This document shows positions 35,025-43,778 of a DNA stretch of 64,000 nucleotides, piece after piece. Where the stretch lies: positions 62,001 through 126,000 of the forward strand of contig JAKCDL010000004.1 of assembly GCA_021841935.1 (NCBI GenBank). The letters run 5' to 3'. The stretch comes from Actinomycetes bacterium. Lineage in GTDB: Bacteria > Actinomycetota > Acidimicrobiia > Acidimicrobiales > Acidimicrobiaceae. A program made the translations under genes and the position numbers. Each line of letters starts with the position of its first letter. Within the stretch, counting starts at the first letter, position 1. The notes under the pieces were generated by a model. That model did no database searches. It was not told the DNA's origin and saw only the letters and a list, made by a program, of their open reading frames with translations.

Positions 35025-35255
35025 TTATTGAAGTCTTAGTGAGAGAGCGATGGCCGATGCCATGAAAAGAAGGGCGAATACGATCGTAATCCTATCCAAG
35101 TTCTTTTCAGCTACAGTCGAGCCGGCGGCGGCGGCACCCACTGAACCACCCAAGAGATCAGACACTCCCCCACCCTTACCAGCGTGTAGAAGAATAAGCA
35201 CAACTAGTGCAACTGCCGAAATAATCTCAAGAACAACCAATAATGCCGTGAACAC
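35025..35255 (-). CDS. secG: Preprotein translocase subunit SecG
   Basis: A 76-residue protein with two helices (about 4-23 and 56-75) separated by the conserved loop HAGKGGGVSDLLGG, matching SecG of the SecYEG channel. The GTG start is preceded by GGAG. It follows tpiA by 23 bp on the same strand, the usual actinobacterial order gap-pgk-tpiA-secG. Confidence 0.93.
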   Translation of the reverse strand: MFTALLVVLEIISAVALVVLILLHAGKGGGVSDLLGGSVGAAAAGSTVAEKNLDRITIVFALLFMASAIALSLRLQ

Positions 35256-35278
35256 CTAAAGCTCCAAAATAATTCGCG

Positions 35279-36088
35279 CTAAATACTGCGCACGATTCGC
35301 GCAAATGCCTCAGCATCCAAACTAGCACCGCCAACTAAAAGACCATCCACCCCATCCGCAGCGAGGAGTTCAGCAGAGGTCGTAGGGGTGACAGAGCCAC
35401 CATATTGAATTCGTACTGAGTTAGCAACTTCGATGCCAAAGTTTCGCTCGATCTCATCGCGTATCAGCGACGCCCCTGAGGATGCATCTTCAGGGGTAGC
35501 AACTAATCCAGTTCCGATAGCCCAAATTGGCTCATAGGCAACTACAGCCTTCGCAACTAACTCCGGAGCGATTCCGTCAAATGCACCTCGAACTTGCTGA
35601 CTTAGGACGTCGTCGGTCTTACCCTCTTCGCGCTCTTCCATCGACTCTCCGACACAGACGATCGGCGTCATGGCCTCGCTAAATGTTGCAGCAACTTTTT
35701 TGTTAACGATCTCATCGGTCTCGCCAAAGTACTTTCGTCGCTCCGAATGGCCAACAATTACATATCGCACGTTGAGCTTAGATAGCATGCTGGCCGAAAT
35801 CTCGCCCGTATATGCCCCCTTCTGCTCAAAGTAAAGGTTTTGAGCGCCTAGAGCAAAGCGCATCTTGTCGCTTTCAATCAATAGCTGCAAGGACCTAAGA
35901 GAGGTTGCGGGTGGGTGGATTGAGATCTCGCTAAAGGCGTAGTCGACGTCGCGCAATTCAAAGTAGAGCTTTTGAACGATCGAGATAGCCTCTAGGTGGT
36001 TGAGGTTCATCTTCCAGTTGCCAGAGATCAAACGATACCTACCTGTAGCTGGATTCGGCTTCAATTCGTATCCCTTTTTTGCTGACAA
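35279..36088 (-). CDS. tpiA: Triosephosphate isomerase
   Basis: A 269-residue glycolytic enzyme that interconverts dihydroxyacetone phosphate and glyceraldehyde 3-phosphate. The active-site Lys is in SGNWKMNLN, the His in VIVGHSERRKYFGETD and the Glu in VAYEPIWAIGTG. An extra N-terminal stretch of about 21 residues precedes the barrel. The start is a TTG with a strong AAGGAG five bases upstream. It lies between pgk and secG. Confidence 0.97.
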   Translation of the reverse strand: MSAKKGYELKPNPATGRYRLISGNWKMNLNHLEAISIVQKLYFELRDVDYAFSEISIHPPATSLRSLQLLIESDKMRFALGAQNLYFEQKGAYTGEISASMLSKLNVRYVIVGHSERRKYFGETDEIVNKKVAATFSEAMTPIVCVGESMEEREEGKTDDVLSQQVRGAFDGIAPELVAKAVVAYEPIWAIGTGLVATPEDASSGASLIRDEIERNFGIEVANSVRIQYGGSVTPTTSAELLAADGVDGLLVGGASLDAEAFARIVRSI

Positions 36089-36173
36089 GTCTTCTCCTTA
36101 AAACCACGCGACATCAGTTCCGTAGAACTTCTCGCTTATCGATTGAATAGTAAATAACCCTAAAGTGACGCCA

Positions 36174-37316
36174 CTAGGGTCGAGCAGCGCTCTCTCGGAG
36201 GGCCGCCAAGCCAGGAAGGTCACCCTTTTCAAGGAGTTCTAGGGACGCGCCACCTCCTGTAGAGAGGTGGCTTACTTGATCGGCTAATCCAGCCTCTTCA
36301 ATTGCGGCGGCAGAGTCACCTCCACCGATAACAGAGAATCCCTGTGATGCAGCTACAGCCCTGCCAACACTAAAGGTTCCATTGGAGAACCTCTCGTCTT
36401 CAAATACTCCCATTGGTCCATTCCAAAGGATTGTACCTGCGCTGGCGATAATGGAGGAGTAGTTCTCAACCGTCTCAACGCCCACGTCAAGACCTCTAAA
36501 GCCCGACGGTATATCGCGCCCCACCGCTATGACTTGTCCTCCAGTTGCTCCACGGCCAAATGAGCCATTTGAGTCGAGTGCGACCGAATCGACGGGGAGA
36601 TGAATCTTGTCAGAGGCGGCAAGAAGTCTCTTGCAAGTCTCGACCTTATCGGCTTCAAAGAGCGAATCACCGACTTCGTGGCCAAGTGCTGCTAAGAATG
36701 TATAGCTCATAGCGCCACCGATCAGAAGAGCGTCGACTTTGGGGAGCATCGACTCGATAAGTGCCAACTTATCTGAGACTTTAGCGCCTCCGATGATCGC
36801 TACAAATGGTCGCTTGGGTTCGGAAAGTAGGTGGCCGAGGACGTTTGCCTCTTTAGCAAGGAGGCGTCCTGCAGCCGAAGGCAGATACTTAGGTGGGCCA
36901 ACGATCGAGGCATGTGCTCTGTGGCTGGCACCGAATGCGTCGTTTACGTAGAGGTCGTGGCCCGAGATAAGTTCCCTTACAAAGGTGTCGTCGTTAGCCT
37001 CTTCTCGAGGATCAAATCGTAGGTTTTCAGCGACTTCAACACCTTGGTAGCGCTCCTGGATATATCTACGAACTGGCTCCATAGAGTATTTCGCTACCAC
37101 CTGACCTTTAGGTCTACCTAGGTGAGAGGCCATAGTAACGCGCGCGCCGCCATTTAGAAGAAACTCAAGGGTGGGGAAGGTGGAGACGATTCGAAAGGGA
37201 TCACCAACTTCAGCGGTGCCGTCATCCTTGTAGGTAAGCGGAACATTTAGATCCGCTCTCAAAAAGACAGACTTTCCGTTGAGGTCTCCTAGATCCTCAA
37301 GCTCAGGTACGTTCAT
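36174..37316 (-). CDS. pgk: Phosphoglycerate kinase
   Basis: A 380-residue two-domain kinase of lower glycolysis. The substrate loop FLRADLNVPL, HLGRPKG, and the C-terminal nucleotide loop VIGGGDSAAAIE with LSTGGGASLELLE are clear. The ATG at 37316 (MNVPELEDLG) is favoured by GGAGAG five bases upstream; an in-frame start at 37352 would add 12 residues. A terminator separates it from gap upstream, so gap and pgk may be partly uncoupled. Confidence 0.97.
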   Translation of the reverse strand: MNVPELEDLGDLNGKSVFLRADLNVPLTYKDDGTAEVGDPFRIVSTFPTLEFLLNGGARVTMASHLGRPKGQVVAKYSMEPVRRYIQERYQGVEVAENLRFDPREEANDDTFVRELISGHDLYVNDAFGASHRAHASIVGPPKYLPSAAGRLLAKEANVLGHLLSEPKRPFVAIIGGAKVSDKLALIESMLPKVDALLIGGAMSYTFLAALGHEVGDSLFEADKVETCKRLLAASDKIHLPVDSVALDSNGSFGRGATGGQVIAVGRDIPSGFRGLDVGVETVENYSSIIASAGTILWNGPMGVFEDERFSNGTFSVGRAVAASQGFSVIGGGDSAAAIEEAGLADQVSHLSTGGGASLELLEKGDLPGLAALRESAARP

Positions 37317-37455
37317 CGATACTCTCCAATCACCCAAAAGAAACTGCCACATTGCGCCGGTTGCTCATCCGGAAGATGGCCCTTAATCAAAATAAGTGAA
37401 GTACAAAAAGATACGGCACTTATCCTAAAAGTTTGATGCGAGTAGTCAACTAAGT

Positions 37456-37493
37456 AAAAGTGGCCTCGAGCGCATCAAGACGCTCAAGGCCAC
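37456..37493 (-). terminator. Rho-independent terminator after gap
   Basis: On the minus strand GTGGCCTTGAGCG (37493-37481) pairs with CGCTCGAGGCCAC (37472-37460) with one G-U pair, followed by TTTT. It lies 50 bp after the gap stop and before pgk, so it may attenuate read-through. Confidence 0.7.
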
Positions 37494-37543
37494 CAAATTC
37501 AAAACTCTCAACTGCCCGTCAGAAAAGACGTGGCATACGAGAT

Positions 37544-38566
37544 CTAGAGCGACGATCCAATTATGGTTGCCAGATCGACGAGACGATTTGAGTAACCCCA
37601 CTCATTGTCGTACCAACCGAATACCTTGACGAGAGTGGTTCCATTTTCTAGGTCCATCGCCATGGTCATATTTGAGTCGATTGTGCATGAAAATGGAGTT
37701 CCAACGATGTCCGAAGAGACCAAAGGAGCAGTGGAGTACTCTAGGACCTTAGATAGAGGACCAGAGGAGGCAGCGGCCTTATAGGCCTCATTGATCTGAT
37801 CCTTGGTGAAGGTTCCCTTCAAGACCACCGTTGCATCGGTGATCGAACCATCTGGAACAGGGACTCGGAGGCTGGTTCCGTCTAGACGTCCCGCCATCTC
37901 CTGAAGTACAAGTCCTGTCGCCTTGGCGGCCCCGGTTGAAGAAGGAACGATATTCGCGGCAGCGGCACGGGCGCGACGAAGATCCTTATGGGCCAAGTCA
38001 AGTAGGTTCTGATCGTTGGTATAGGCGTGAACGGTGCTCATAAGCCCCTTATGGACTCCAAATGCATCGTCAAGAACCTTGATCATTGGAACAAAACAGT
38101 TAGTAGTGCACGAAGCGTTAGATACGATCTTGTGGTTTACGCTGTCGTAGTCCCCGTCGTTTACACCAACGACAAAGGTAGCATCAACGTTGGTGCCTGG
38201 AGCAGAGATGATAACCTTCTTAGCCCCAGCGTCAATGTGTGCTACAGCCTTGGTACCGTCAGTGAAGATTCCTGTGCTCTCGATTACAACGTCGCACCCG
38301 AGCTCGCCCCATGGTAGTGCCTTGGGATCACGCTCAGAGTAGACCGAAATTATGTGGTCTCCAACCTTGATGCCATTTTCAAGGGCTTCTACATTCTCTT
38401 TGAGACGACCGTGGGTTGTGTCGTACTTCAAAAGATGCGCATTGGTAGCAATCGAAGTCAAATCGTTTACTGCCACTACCTCAATATCAGCACCTTGCTC
38501 TTTTACAGCACGGTAGAAGTTACGTCCGATACGGCCAAAGCCGTTAATTCCGACGCGAATCGCCAT
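37544..38566 (-). CDS. gap: Glyceraldehyde-3-phosphate dehydrogenase, type I
   Basis: A 340-residue tetrameric enzyme. The NAD loop GINGFGRIGR is at 7-16, the catalytic Cys153 in ASCTTNC, and the C-terminal WYDNEWGYSNRLVDL is conserved. The Asp after the second strand (VNDLT, residue 35) favours NAD. Length is normal for the family. It heads the lower-glycolysis cluster, 236 bp downstream of yvcK, where whiA would be expected. Confidence 0.98.
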   Translation of the reverse strand: MAIRVGINGFGRIGRNFYRAVKEQGADIEVVAVNDLTSIATNAHLLKYDTTHGRLKENVEALENGIKVGDHIISVYSERDPKALPWGELGCDVVIESTGIFTDGTKAVAHIDAGAKKVIISAPGTNVDATFVVGVNDGDYDSVNHKIVSNASCTTNCFVPMIKVLDDAFGVHKGLMSTVHAYTNDQNLLDLAHKDLRRARAAAANIVPSSTGAAKATGLVLQEMAGRLDGTSLRVPVPDGSITDATVVLKGTFTKDQINEAYKAAASSGPLSKVLEYSTAPLVSSDIVGTPFSCTIDSNMTMAMDLENGTTLVKVFGWYDNEWGYSNRLVDLATIIGSSL

Positions 38567-38802
38567 TGCGACCTCCAGTTAGCCAACTCTCCAACGAAAA
38601 ATCATTGAAGTTATCCCCATACAAAATCCAAATGCCACGCAAGCTAGGACCTTTTCGAAGAGCCTACACGCCAGATCTAGATCTACATTGCGCCAAGTTA
38701 TCAAAGTCGGCGATCATCGGTGATCGAGCAATCCGATACCAACTCAAATGTCGAAAAGTTGATATCTTTCCCGATTTCTTAGCCCCAAATAACCCGTATT
38801 GA

Positions 38803-39708
38803 TCAGCCAATAATGGATTGAAGGGCGTCCGAGAGAAGGGGAATATCGTGACTTCTCTTTTCATCTCCACTCAATCGCGCACCAATCCACTCGCACTTTG
38901 TTCCTCGAACATCTCCTAGTTCGATCGCCGAGTCATCGTAGAGGACTTGATCTACTGAAAAACCAAATCGGCTTATCTCGGCAAAGTGATCGGCTATCGA
39001 CATATCTTGGGCCTCTCCGGCCTGTGGCGAGAGGTTGGCGATGTACACCACCTTTGCGCCAGACGCCACTATCGCCCTCTGGATCTTGGGTATACCTATC
39101 ACAGCACCGATCGAGGTGTGAATTGATCCTGGACCAATAGTTATAGTAGAGGCGGTCGTTATCGCCTCAATGACAACATCAGGCACCTCTGGGTCAGGGG
39201 GTAGCAGGGCAACTTCGTCGAGGCCAGCGGTAGTTGCAACCATCGCCTGTCCTACGATCTCCATCTCTCCGTAGCGGCCTATGAGAGTTATCGGCTCGTT
39301 ACTCGCTGGCAAGATCAATCCATTAGCAAAGGTGAGCCGAGATAACTCAACGCAGGCCTCTACCGGCGTGGTTCCGATTGCCATTAGCGCAGTGAGAATC
39401 AGGTTACCGAGGGCATGGCCACGCAACTCAGTCTGCGAGAAGCGATATTCCAGGATCGACGCCCAGCTCGATGTTGGATCAGCTAGAGCCGAAATGCATC
39501 TACGGATATCGCCCGGTGGAATCTGGCCGAAGGCTTCTCGTAGTCGCCCTGAAGATCCACCGTCGTCTGCAACCGAGACGATCCCAATCGGAAAGTGACC
39601 GATTCTAGACAGGGCCGACAGTGTCGCAGCTAAGCCGTGGCCACCACCGATCGCCATAACTCGTTGAGGCGAGGCTACGTATGAGGGTGCAATTTCTACT
39701 AGTCTCAA
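38803..39708 (-). CDS. yvcK: YvcK/CofD-like protein (gluconeogenesis factor family)
   Basis: A 301-residue Rossmann-like protein. The signature AIGGGHGLAATLSALSRIG and VSVADDGGSSGRLREAFG opens it, and PPGDIRRCISALAD follows. YvcK proteins bind UDP-sugars and coordinate central carbon flux with cell-wall synthesis, and in mycobacteria (CuvA) they act at sites of wall growth. It starts at TTG, overlapping the rapZ stop (TTGA), so the two are coupled. Confidence 0.94.
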   Translation of the reverse strand: MRLVEIAPSYVASPQRVMAIGGGHGLAATLSALSRIGHFPIGIVSVADDGGSSGRLREAFGQIPPGDIRRCISALADPTSSWASILEYRFSQTELRGHALGNLILTALMAIGTTPVEACVELSRLTFANGLILPASNEPITLIGRYGEMEIVGQAMVATTAGLDEVALLPPDPEVPDVVIEAITTASTITIGPGSIHTSIGAVIGIPKIQRAIVASGAKVVYIANLSPQAGEAQDMSIADHFAEISRFGFSVDQVLYDDSAIELGDVRGTKCEWIGARLSGDEKRSHDIPLLSDALQSIIG

Positions 39709-40556
39709 CGATCAACATCCCTGTGAATCACACGTGGCGCAATAGACCTGCTACCGAAGTATTCCGCTAGTTGGTTCGCAACGACGACACTACGGTGCCT
39801 TCCCCCAGTACAACCGACCGCGACCGTAAGATAGGACTTTCCCTCCTTCTCATAGGCGGGAAGTAGAAAGTCAAAGAGCGATCTAAGCCTCTCTAAAAAT
39901 TCGATAGTGTCTGGTTGCTCCATCACATAGTCCTTGACGGGATCTTCCAATCCGGTATGTGGACGCAGCTCTGCTATCCAGTGGGGATTGGGGAGAAAAC
40001 GACAGTCAAAGAGCAGGTCAACGTCTCTTGGAGTTCCATAGGAAAAACCAAAGGAGACGACCGTTAGAGTCAGAGATCGACTCTCTGAAGCCCCAGTAAA
40101 CAACTCAGATAGACGGCGTCGAAGTTCATGAATATTTAGGGACGAAGTATCGATGATTATGTCAGCAATCTCGCGAAGTGGCATCAGCAGCTGACGCTCC
40201 TTCACTATCGAAGCGGCCACACCCTCCTCGCCGAGTGGGTGTCTGCGCCTAGTACTCTCAAACCGTGTTATCAGCGCCTCATCCGTGGCCTCAAGGAACA
40301 AGACTCTAACCTTGGCTCCAAGATATCTGAGGTGTTCGATCTCAGCTCTAACTCCATCGATCGTCTCGTGGCCATATCGACCGATTACGAAGACGACCTT
40401 TTCCGCGTTGTTGTTTCGATCAGCGAGCTCTGAGACCTTTGAAATCAGTGAAACGGGCATGTTATCGATCACAAACCAGCCGAGATCTTCAAGGGCAGCG
40501 GCGCCAGATGAACGCCCCGCTCCCGACATACCGACGATAAAGAGGTACTCCGTCAT
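39705..40556 (-). CDS. rapZ: RapZ-family nucleotide-binding protein (YvcJ)
   Basis: A 283-residue P-loop protein. Walker A reads GMSGAGRSS (residues 9-17), with Arg where most members have Lys; LEDLGWFVIDNMPVSLI follows, and the C-terminal region ends VAVGCTGGRHRSVVVANQLAEYF. In E. coli RapZ is an RNA-binding adaptor for the GlmZ small RNA. In Gram-positives the homologue YvcJ is a GTPase/ATPase of unclear role. GGGGAG precedes the ATG. Pairs with yvcK as in nearly all Gram-positives. Confidence 0.94.
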   Translation of the reverse strand: MTEYLFIVGMSGAGRSSGAAALEDLGWFVIDNMPVSLISKVSELADRNNNAEKVVFVIGRYGHETIDGVRAEIEHLRYLGAKVRVLFLEATDEALITRFESTRRRHPLGEEGVAASIVKERQLLMPLREIADIIIDTSSLNIHELRRRLSELFTGASESRSLTLTVVSFGFSYGTPRDVDLLFDCRFLPNPHWIAELRPHTGLEDPVKDYVMEQPDTIEFLERLRSLFDFLLPAYEKEGKSYLTVAVGCTGGRHRSVVVANQLAEYFGSRSIAPRVIHRDVDR

Positions 40557-40643
40557 AACGTCTCCCCTTGCGAATCAAGACTTTGGGGTCACCTAAAATA
40601 AAAACACTCTCGATACTTTCGTACTTAAGGTGTTATCGACAAG

Positions 40644-41456
40644 CTAGTAACTCTTTACAAAGTGCAGTGCAAGTAGGCGAGGGATATATTGTGCCTCGTA
40701 ATATTCAGGAGCTAAATCTAAAAATCCCTGTGGCGGTGCAGGTTCGTAGATTCTGGCCAAAATAAGCCCCTTCGAGATTGCAGCGTTCAGATATGATGAC
40801 AGCGTTCTGTGGACAAATGGTATGAAGACGTCCTTTTCTACCTCTTCAATATTCTGCCGCTCCTCTAAATATCTCCCAACTCTCCAATATTGTTCGCCAA
40901 ATGAGGTGTCGTCGACCCAACCAGAGTCAGGTGTCTGGAACAAGGGGTGATTGAGGAGGAAGAGAAAGCTTCCACCTGCCTCAAGAAGACGTTGAACTTC
41001 AGAGAGAGCACCATCAATGTCAGGGATGTGCTCGAAGACTAGGCAAGCGATGGCCAAGTCGAAGGAACCACTAGCTAAAGGGACCTCATTTGCTCCAGCC
41101 TGTAGATAGTTTGCCACGCCACGCTCGTTGGCAACTGTGATCTGCTCCATGGTCGGATCAAAGCCGATAAGAAGCTCGCGGTCCTCTACCCCGGCTAAGT
41201 GCCGCAAGATTTGGCCCTCGCCAGTCCCTATCTCGACGATTCGCCTTCGCCCACCAGACCACGCGGTGATTATCGGAAGTATCTGCTCTTCATACTCCGG
41301 ATCAGCACCAGCGGTAAAGCCATCCTGCCACCACTTAGCGTTATGCGACCAAAGCTCTGAGGCTATTGGTTCGAACTCGCGACGAAGGTAGTCGTCACCA
41401 TCGTCGTATTCTTCCCCTAACTCGGGGTCATCGTGGCTATGGTCAGATACTCCCAT
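40644..41456 (-). CDS. Class I SAM-dependent methyltransferase
   Basis: A 270-residue methyltransferase of the UbiE/Methyltransf_11 type: motif I VEIGTGEGQIL, an acidic residue after strand 2 (LIGFDPTM), the SFDLAIACLVFEHIPDI post-I region, and RLLEAGGSFLFLLNHP. The ATG at 41456 has GGGAGG five bases before it. The N-terminus is rich in Asp and Glu. It lies between uvrC and rapZ, where related genomes usually have nothing, so it is a lineage-specific insertion into the block. Substrate unknown. Confidence 0.85.
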   Translation of the reverse strand: MGVSDHSHDDPELGEEYDDGDDYLRREFEPIASELWSHNAKWWQDGFTAGADPEYEEQILPIITAWSGGRRRIVEIGTGEGQILRHLAGVEDRELLIGFDPTMEQITVANERGVANYLQAGANEVPLASGSFDLAIACLVFEHIPDIDGALSEVQRLLEAGGSFLFLLNHPLFQTPDSGWVDDTSFGEQYWRVGRYLEERQNIEEVEKDVFIPFVHRTLSSYLNAAISKGLILARIYEPAPPQGFLDLAPEYYEAQYIPRLLALHFVKSY

Positions 41457-41548
41457 ATTTTCCTCCCAGGCAAAGTTGAAAACACCTCGGAGGTGTTGAT
41501 CAAGCGGCATGATCCAAGATTTGACTTGGGCAAAAGCAAATCAAGGAA

Positions 41549-43519
41549 TTAATCTAGCTGTACCGAGGATACGGCCGTATCATCGCGATCGCCTCCGACC
41601 GAGACCTCACCGTCGCCAGCCCCATCGTAAATAGGCTCTTCGTCTCCATCGATAGTCGAAGGCTCTCCAATATCGTGCAAGAGGTTGTAGACAGAAGTCG
41701 CGACATCAACCGGAAGGAAGGAGAGGGTTTGGAGCTCATCTAGCGATGCAGCTCGAATCTTTTTCAAACTTCCATAGTGCGAGAGGAGCTTCTTCTTGCG
41801 AATCGGACCGAGCCCTACCGCTTCATCGAGGATTGACTTTGTCATTGCCTTATCGCGAAGAGATCTATGGTAGGTAATAGCAAAGCGATGCGCCTCATCG
41901 CGTATCTGCTGGAGTAGAAAGAGGGCCTCTGAAGTCCTCGGTATTCGAATCGGTTCACCCTCACCCGGGAGATAGACCTCTTCAAACTTCTTTGCAAGTG
42001 AGACCATAGGGATCTCATCTTGTAGGTTTGCCTCACAGAGAGCTTTATAGGCCATCGATAGCTGGCCCTTGCCTCCGTCGATAACGATCAACGATGGCGG
42101 ATATGAAAAGCGCCTCCGTACAGTTTCGACCTCCTCGTCCTCTTCCTCCGTCAAATGCGCAAGGCGACGGGTAAGGACCTCGTACATAGCTGCAAAGTCA
42201 TCGTTCTGGCCAACGTTAACTTTGAAGCGGCGGTACTCGCTCCGCTTTGGTAGGCCATCTTCCATGACCACCATAGAGCCGACGTAGTTGGTTCCACTTA
42301 GGTGGCTCATGTCGTAGCATTCGATACGAAGGGGGAAGATCGGTAGGCCAAGTTCGTCGCTAAGCGACGTCAGTGCCCTGCTTCTAGCGTTATGATCGCT
42401 AGCTCGCTTTAGACGCGTTCGAGTAAAGCTCCCTTGAGCATTGATATTAGCCCTATCCAAGAGAGCCTTTCTGTGGCCGCGCTTAGGAACCTTAATCTCA
42501 ACCTTTGTACCCCGCAGAGATGTCATCCACTCTTCGAGGAGCTCTCGGTTAGTTGGCTCAACCGTAACTAGAAGTTCTCGTGGCAGTTCAACGGGAGAGT
42601 CAGCGTAGATGTCTTCCACAACTCGCTCAAGTATCTCAGCCTCAGACAACTCTTCAACTCGGTCAATCAAAGTTGAACGTCGACCATTTACCCTTCCCGT
42701 CCTAATAGAAAGAATGTCAACTTGAAATTCGAGCTCGTCGAAGTGAACTCCTACTACATCGAAGTTATCACTCTCTTCGCCCACCATCTCTTGACGCTCA
42801 ATCGCCTTTTCGAGGGCAGCCAATCGATCACGTATTCGAGTTGCAGTCTCAAAGTCGAGCTCAGCGGCGGCTTGATGCATCTGAGTCCTCATCGTTTGGA
42901 CAAAGTTCTTAGAATTTCCCTTGAGGACACTCTCTAGGTCGCCAACGATCGATCGATAGCTCGATGAATCGATCGCTCCCACGCACGGAGCGCAGCATCG
43001 ATCTATGTGGTAGAGAAGGCACGGCCTCTTGCTTCTAACCGCGGTATTGAACTTACTCTCAGAACAAGTTCTGATCGGAAAGGTTCTGATCAAAAGATCT
43101 AACGATTCGCGGATGGCATAAGCTTGGGCATAGGGGCCGAAGTAGTGAAACCCCTTTCGATGACTAGCCCTAGTTACGAATGCTCTAGGCCACTCATCAC
43201 TCGCAGATATGGCGAGGTAGGGGTAACTCTTATCGTCGCGAAGACGTACGTTGTACCTCGGTCGATAGCGTTTAATGAGCGAGTACTCGAGCATCAGCGC
43301 CTCTAAGTCATTTGCTACAGTAATCCACTCGACGTCACTGGCACTACTTACCATCGCTGCAGTTCTAGGGTGAAGGGTCTCAACGGGGGCAAAGTAGTTA
43401 GAGAGGCGAGATCTTAGAGACTTAGCCTTACCGACGTAGATCACCCTTCCGTCACCATCTTTAAATTGATACGATCCCGGCAAGTCAGGGACTTTACCGA
43501 GGTCTATCCACTTGAGCAC
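41549..43519 (-). CDS. uvrC: UvrC, excinuclease ABC nuclease subunit
   Basis: A 656-residue repair nuclease that makes both incisions around a lesion bound by UvrB. The GIY-YIG domain opens it (GSYQFKDGDGRVIYVGKAKSL), a Cys-rich stretch CLLYHIDRCCAPC follows, the UVR motif is at about 205-235, then the RNase-H-like nuclease (IECYDMSHLSG, VIDGGKGQLS) and a helix-hairpin-helix pair (AVGLGPIRKKKLLSHYGS). The last 40 residues are an acidic tail. GTG start with AGGAG upstream. Divergent from uvrA with 259 bp between them. Confidence 0.97.
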   Translation of the reverse strand: MLKWIDLGKVPDLPGSYQFKDGDGRVIYVGKAKSLRSRLSNYFAPVETLHPRTAAMVSSASDVEWITVANDLEALMLEYSLIKRYRPRYNVRLRDDKSYPYLAISASDEWPRAFVTRASHRKGFHYFGPYAQAYAIRESLDLLIRTFPIRTCSESKFNTAVRSKRPCLLYHIDRCCAPCVGAIDSSSYRSIVGDLESVLKGNSKNFVQTMRTQMHQAAAELDFETATRIRDRLAALEKAIERQEMVGEESDNFDVVGVHFDELEFQVDILSIRTGRVNGRRSTLIDRVEELSEAEILERVVEDIYADSPVELPRELLVTVEPTNRELLEEWMTSLRGTKVEIKVPKRGHRKALLDRANINAQGSFTRTRLKRASDHNARSRALTSLSDELGLPIFPLRIECYDMSHLSGTNYVGSMVVMEDGLPKRSEYRRFKVNVGQNDDFAAMYEVLTRRLAHLTEEEDEEVETVRRRFSYPPSLIVIDGGKGQLSMAYKALCEANLQDEIPMVSLAKKFEEVYLPGEGEPIRIPRTSEALFLLQQIRDEAHRFAITYHRSLRDKAMTKSILDEAVGLGPIRKKKLLSHYGSLKKIRAASLDELQTLSFLPVDVATSVYNLLHDIGEPSTIDGDEEPIYDGAGDGEVSVGGDRDDTAVSSVQLD

Positions 43520-43778
43520 CGCTATCTCCTAACAGCCAATTCAACTCGTCTCGCCCACGACGATTAAGACTAGCCCTATCCGAGATTGGACTAGCGAAAG
43601 ATATCTACCAGAGCAATCAAGGCAACGCACCACCAACTTCGAAGAGGCTACACCCAACTGACTATGGACGATCATCTAACCCTCGGGAATAGTATGAGGG
43701 GCATATTTAGTTGTCTCTTACCTTAGGGAACCTTTAGGCTCTACTTGCTGTCATTCGTCTGAAAGATCGATCCCCCTC

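Noticed and set aside
43520-43778. LexA box between uvrC and uvrA
   Set aside because: No GAAC-N4-GTTC match was found.
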